Source: CAYGZL01 sp964354345 (GTDB lineage: Bacteria > Chloroflexota > Anaerolineae > Anaerolineales > UBA4823). From it: DNA of 14,274 bases. Every line of letters begins with the position of its first letter. Position 1 is the stretch's first letter. The notes under the pieces were generated by a model that saw only the letters and a list, made by a program, of their open reading frames with translations, searched no databases and was not told the origin of the DNA. Below, piece by piece: positions 11,901 to 14,274 of this stretch. Location of the stretch: assembly GCA_964354345.1 (NCBI GenBank), contig CAYGZL010000138.1:1-14274 (forward strand), in the 5' to 3' direction. A program made the position numbers and the translations under genes.

Positions 11901-14274
11901 TTTTTCACCAATGGTAGAAAGAGTTTTTTCAGTGCTGGATTCTCGATCACGCTCAACTGAAACACCTTCTGCGTCGAGCCCCCCCGGTTGCTGGCAATCA
12001 CGCTGATCGTTTTCAGGCCGGGCGTAGTCCAGGTGAGGGAGAGCTGGTCATGCAAACTATCTACACGCACCACGCTCGTTTGATCGGTGGCTTGCCAGGT
12101 GTAGGTGATCGGCTGGGTGGCGTCAAGCGGCAGGACATCCGCCGTAAAGAGCCCCGCTTGCCCCGCCAACAATATTACCGGGCCGCCCAGGGTGACGCTG
12201 CTGGGGGCGACGCTGCCCGGCGGCGGGGCGCTGATTGTGACTGTGAAATTGGCTTGCACAGAGCCGCCAGCGTTAGTGACCGTCAGGTGCACCTGCTTGA
12301 CGCCAGTCGCCGTCCAGGTGAAGACCGCAATGTCGCTGACACCGCCGGAGTGGTTCACGGGCGCTTGCTCATCGGCGGTCCAATGATAGGATAACGGCGG
12401 GGTGGTGTTCGCCGGGCTGACTGCGGCGCTCAGGGAGACAGCCTCACTGGTGGACGCAATTGTCTGCCCGGAAATGATCACGCTGGTTGGCGGTTGGACC
12501 ACCGTTACTGTCAGAGAATCGCTGGCTACGCCAACCTGGTTCGCTGCCTGGATACTGACGGTTTTCACACCAGGTGTCGCCCAGGTGAAATTTGCAGTAT
12601 CCGCCAGACCGCCCGAATGGGTGTGACCGCTCAACCCGGTGGCGCTCCAGGTGTGGGTAATCGGTGTGGTCGCTTCAGGTGGGCTGACTGAATCGTTATA
12701 GGTCGCTACCTGACCAACGATAACACTGGTCGGACCTGCGAGAGCGACGTCGGCAGGGGGAACATTCAGGGTGAGGTTATGGTTCGCACTGGCGCTACCG
12801 CCGGTATTGGTGGCCGTAAGGCTGACTGTCTTCGCACCGGGGGCCGTCCAGGTGAAGCTGGCGCTGTCAGTCAAGGCGCTACTGGAATGGACGATATCGG
12901 GTAGACCGGTAGCGCTCCAGGTGTAGGTGATCGGTGCCGTGGTATCCGGCGGAGCGAGCGCGGCGTTGAACGTCACGGCCTGCCCTGTGGCAGCCAGGCT
13001 GGGTCCACTGATCGTCACGCTGGAGGGTGGGATCGGTATGGTGAATGTTTGCGAGCGGGTCAATACCTCACCGGGGTTTTCGGTGGTCACGCTGACCGTT
13101 TTGACCCCGCCGGTCGTCCAGGTGAAAATCGCTGAGTCGTTGAAGCCTGCCTGAGGATGCACCTGCCCAGGCAAACCGGTGGCGCTCCAGGTGCAGGTGA
13201 TTGGCTGAGTGGCGGTAGTCGGGCCGGAGTCCGCAGTGAAGGTGTAAGGTGTATTGACCAGGCCGGTCGTTGGTCCACTCAAGGTGAGTGTCTCAAGCGG
13301 GTTGACCTGGTTATATACGCCCACGACAAAACCTGTGCCGGTTTCCGCCTTGATGACGATCTTGATCCCATTGGCCGCGTCGGTGAACGTTTCGCCCGGC
13401 AGCCACATCGCCCCCGCGTCGCCGGAGTTGTCGTTGCCGTCAGCGTCCACCACGTACGCCGGGTTCATGCGGGTGGTCATGACATCGTGGATAATCACCG
13501 CGTTCCCGGGAATCTGATGGGCGGCATCATAGCCACTCAAGCGACGGGTTTCCACGGTATAGAAATGGGTCGTCGAGCCGTTGATCGGCAGGCGCGCCAT
13601 CAGGTAATCCCCGGCGGGCGGCAGTGCGAGCTGCTGGAGGGTGATCGTCCGACCGTGACCTGGATTGGCGACAAAGCGCCGTGCCGCGTCGATCCAACCG
13701 TCCAGGTCCTTATCAAAGCTGATCGGGTGCTGGGGCAGGCAGCCGTAGACCGGATCAGCATGCGAGACGCCGCCGCGTGTGCAGCCAGTGGTCGTGTCGC
13801 TCATCACATCCCACTGGTTCTGGTAAACCTTGCCGTTGCCATTGGCTGAATGCGGCAGACCGAAGCCATGTCCCATCTCGTGCGCTATATTAACCAGGTT
13901 TATCCAGGTATCGCTGCCCAGGCTGGTGGTTGCCCAATCTCGAGTGATTCCATCCAGGGTCAGGGTGGTGAATTGGCTACCGTATGAAGATCCATCCAGG
14001 GCGGCATTGAACATCATCTGGATGCCGTAAAATCCCTGGAAATTGACGGTCGGGTCAGCCGCGCCCAGGCAATCTGGGTTAGCCCGCGTGGCATCGAAGG
14101 TCGGGTGCCCATTGCCCCACATATCCCAGACATAATAGGCGCGCGGTTGGGGCAGCGTGAACCAGCCTGCCGCGCTGCTGCCGGTAACATTCATGGTGTT
14201 GTAGGTCGCCTCCCGCCAGTAATGGTCCAGACCAGGGTAGGTGTTCTGGTACATGACTTGGAAGAAGGAGAGCG
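11897..14274 (-). CDS. Secreted metzincin-type metalloprotease with five PKD-like repeats (MP2), 5' end outside window
   Basis: At least 792 residues; the frame is open to the right edge (LSFFQV precedes the ATG at 14254-14252), so the signal peptide lies outside. By comparison with MP1 about 62 N-terminal residues are missing, and the 14254 ATG is internal. The zinc site is HEMGHGFGLPH (first His codon 13882-13880), with DVMSD as likely Met-turn. The same beta-rich segment follows (YTVETRR, MNPAYVVDADGND), then five PKD-like units and the C-terminus NPALKKLFLPLVKN. The LFLPLV tail resembles the end of the RCC1 protein. It aligns with MP1 without a gap from the ATG to HExxH. The stop overlaps the start of the receptor gene. 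Predicted role: extracellular proteolysis feeding the coupled receptor. Confidence 0.9.
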   Translation of the reverse strand, partial: LSFFQVMYQNTYPGLDHYWREATYNTMNVTGSSAAGWFTLPQPRAYYVWDMWGNGHPTFDATRANPDCLGAADPTVNFQGFYGIQMMFNAALDGSSYGSQFTTLTLDGITRDWATTSLGSDTWINLVNIAHEMGHGFGLPHSANGNGKVYQNQWDVMSDTTTGCTRGGVSHADPVYGCLPQHPISFDKDLDGWIDAARRFVANPGHGRTITLQQLALPPAGDYLMARLPINGSTTHFYTVETRRLSGYDAAHQIPGNAVIIHDVMTTRMNPAYVVDADGNDNSGDAGAMWLPGETFTDAANGIKIVIKAETGTGFVVGVYNQVNPLETLTLSGPTTGLVNTPYTFTADSGPTTATQPITCTWSATGLPGQVHPQAGFNDSAIFTWTTGGVKTVSVTTENPGEVLTRSQTFTIPIPPSSVTISGPSLAATGQAVTFNAALAPPDTTAPITYTWSATGLPDIVHSSSALTDSASFTWTAPGAKTVSLTATNTGGSASANHNLTLNVPPADVALAGPTSVIVGQVATYNDSVSPPEATTPITHTWSATGLSGHTHSGGLADTANFTWATPGVKTVSIQAANQVGVASDSLTVTVVQPPTSVIISGQTIASTSEAVSLSAAVSPANTTPPLSYHWTADEQAPVNHSGGVSDIAVFTWTATGVKQVHLTVTNAGGSVQANFTVTISAPPPGSVAPSSVTLGGPVILLAGQAGLFTADVLPLDATQPITYTWQATDQTSVVRVDSLHDQLSLTWTTPGLKTISVIASNRGGSTQKVFQLSVIENPALKKLFLPLVKN
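11942..13303 (-). repeat. PKD-like domain array of MP2 (five units)
   Basis: Five units of about 90 codons between NPLETLTLSGP and VIE, each with (PP)xSVxLxGP, PITYTWSATG and FTWxTPGxKTVSV. Unit 3 (NDSVSPPEATTPITHTWSATG) matches unit 3 of MP1 in the same order, so units 1-3 predate the duplication. Units 4 and 5 do not match MP1 units 4-6 closely. Confidence 0.8.

Noticed and set aside
12050..13849. Plus-strand open frames opposite MP2
   Set aside because: They are antisense to a well-supported protease and its repeats and mirror the frames opposite MP1.

Overview
The window looks like a piece of a moderately GC-rich bacterial chromosome, most likely Chloroflexota (Anaerolineae-like). This rests on gene content and style only: large secreted repeat proteins, a C-terminal YLPV/LPLV tail on two of them, a URO-D-like enzyme with an HTDGN motif, a DUF6295-like small protein, VapBC and MntA/HepT toxin-antitoxin genes, and TTG starts. 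No rRNA, tRNA, CRISPR array, transposase or integrase was seen.

Layout. (1) 1-2695, minus strand: a secreted zinc metalloprotease (MP1) with a tail of PKD-like domains, running off the left edge. (2) 2696-2903: a short divergent intergenic region holding a triple CGCTAAG microrepeat and a likely promoter. (3) 2904-10309, plus strand: a tightly packed run of genes. It holds a Phd/YefM-type antitoxin and a PIN (VapC) toxin, a 1032-residue secreted RCC1-repeat protein, a URO-D-superfamily protein, a dienelactone-hydrolase-like enzyme, an 87-residue DUF6295-like protein and a serine carypeptidase-type S10 peptidase. From the RCC1 gene to the small protein the stop and start codons overlap or nearly touch. 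(4) 10310-10685: palindromes and the remains of a HepT-MntA toxin-antitoxin pair on the minus strand. (5) 10686-14274, minus strand: a lipoprotein amino-acid-binding ABC receptor, coupled by a TTGA overlap to a second metalloprotease (MP2). MP2 is a close paralogue of MP1 and runs off the right edge.

How it may work together. Two paralogous exported proteases in the same orientation bracket the plus-strand cluster. MP2 is translationally coupled to a receptor of the LivJ/LivK type, which fits release of peptides or amino acids outside the cell followed by capture, but no permease or ATPase gene lies in the window. In the plus-strand cluster one exported adhesin-like protein is coupled to a set of apparently cytosolic enzymes whose substrates cannot be read from sequence.

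The most unusual items are the RCC1 protein (two complete sets of seven blades, each repeat exactly 150 bp, joined and followed by Ig-like domains), the decayed MntA/HepT pair lying in frame behind the receptor's stop codon, and the different tail growth of the two proteases. I found no convincing evidence of a wholly new defence or mobile system.
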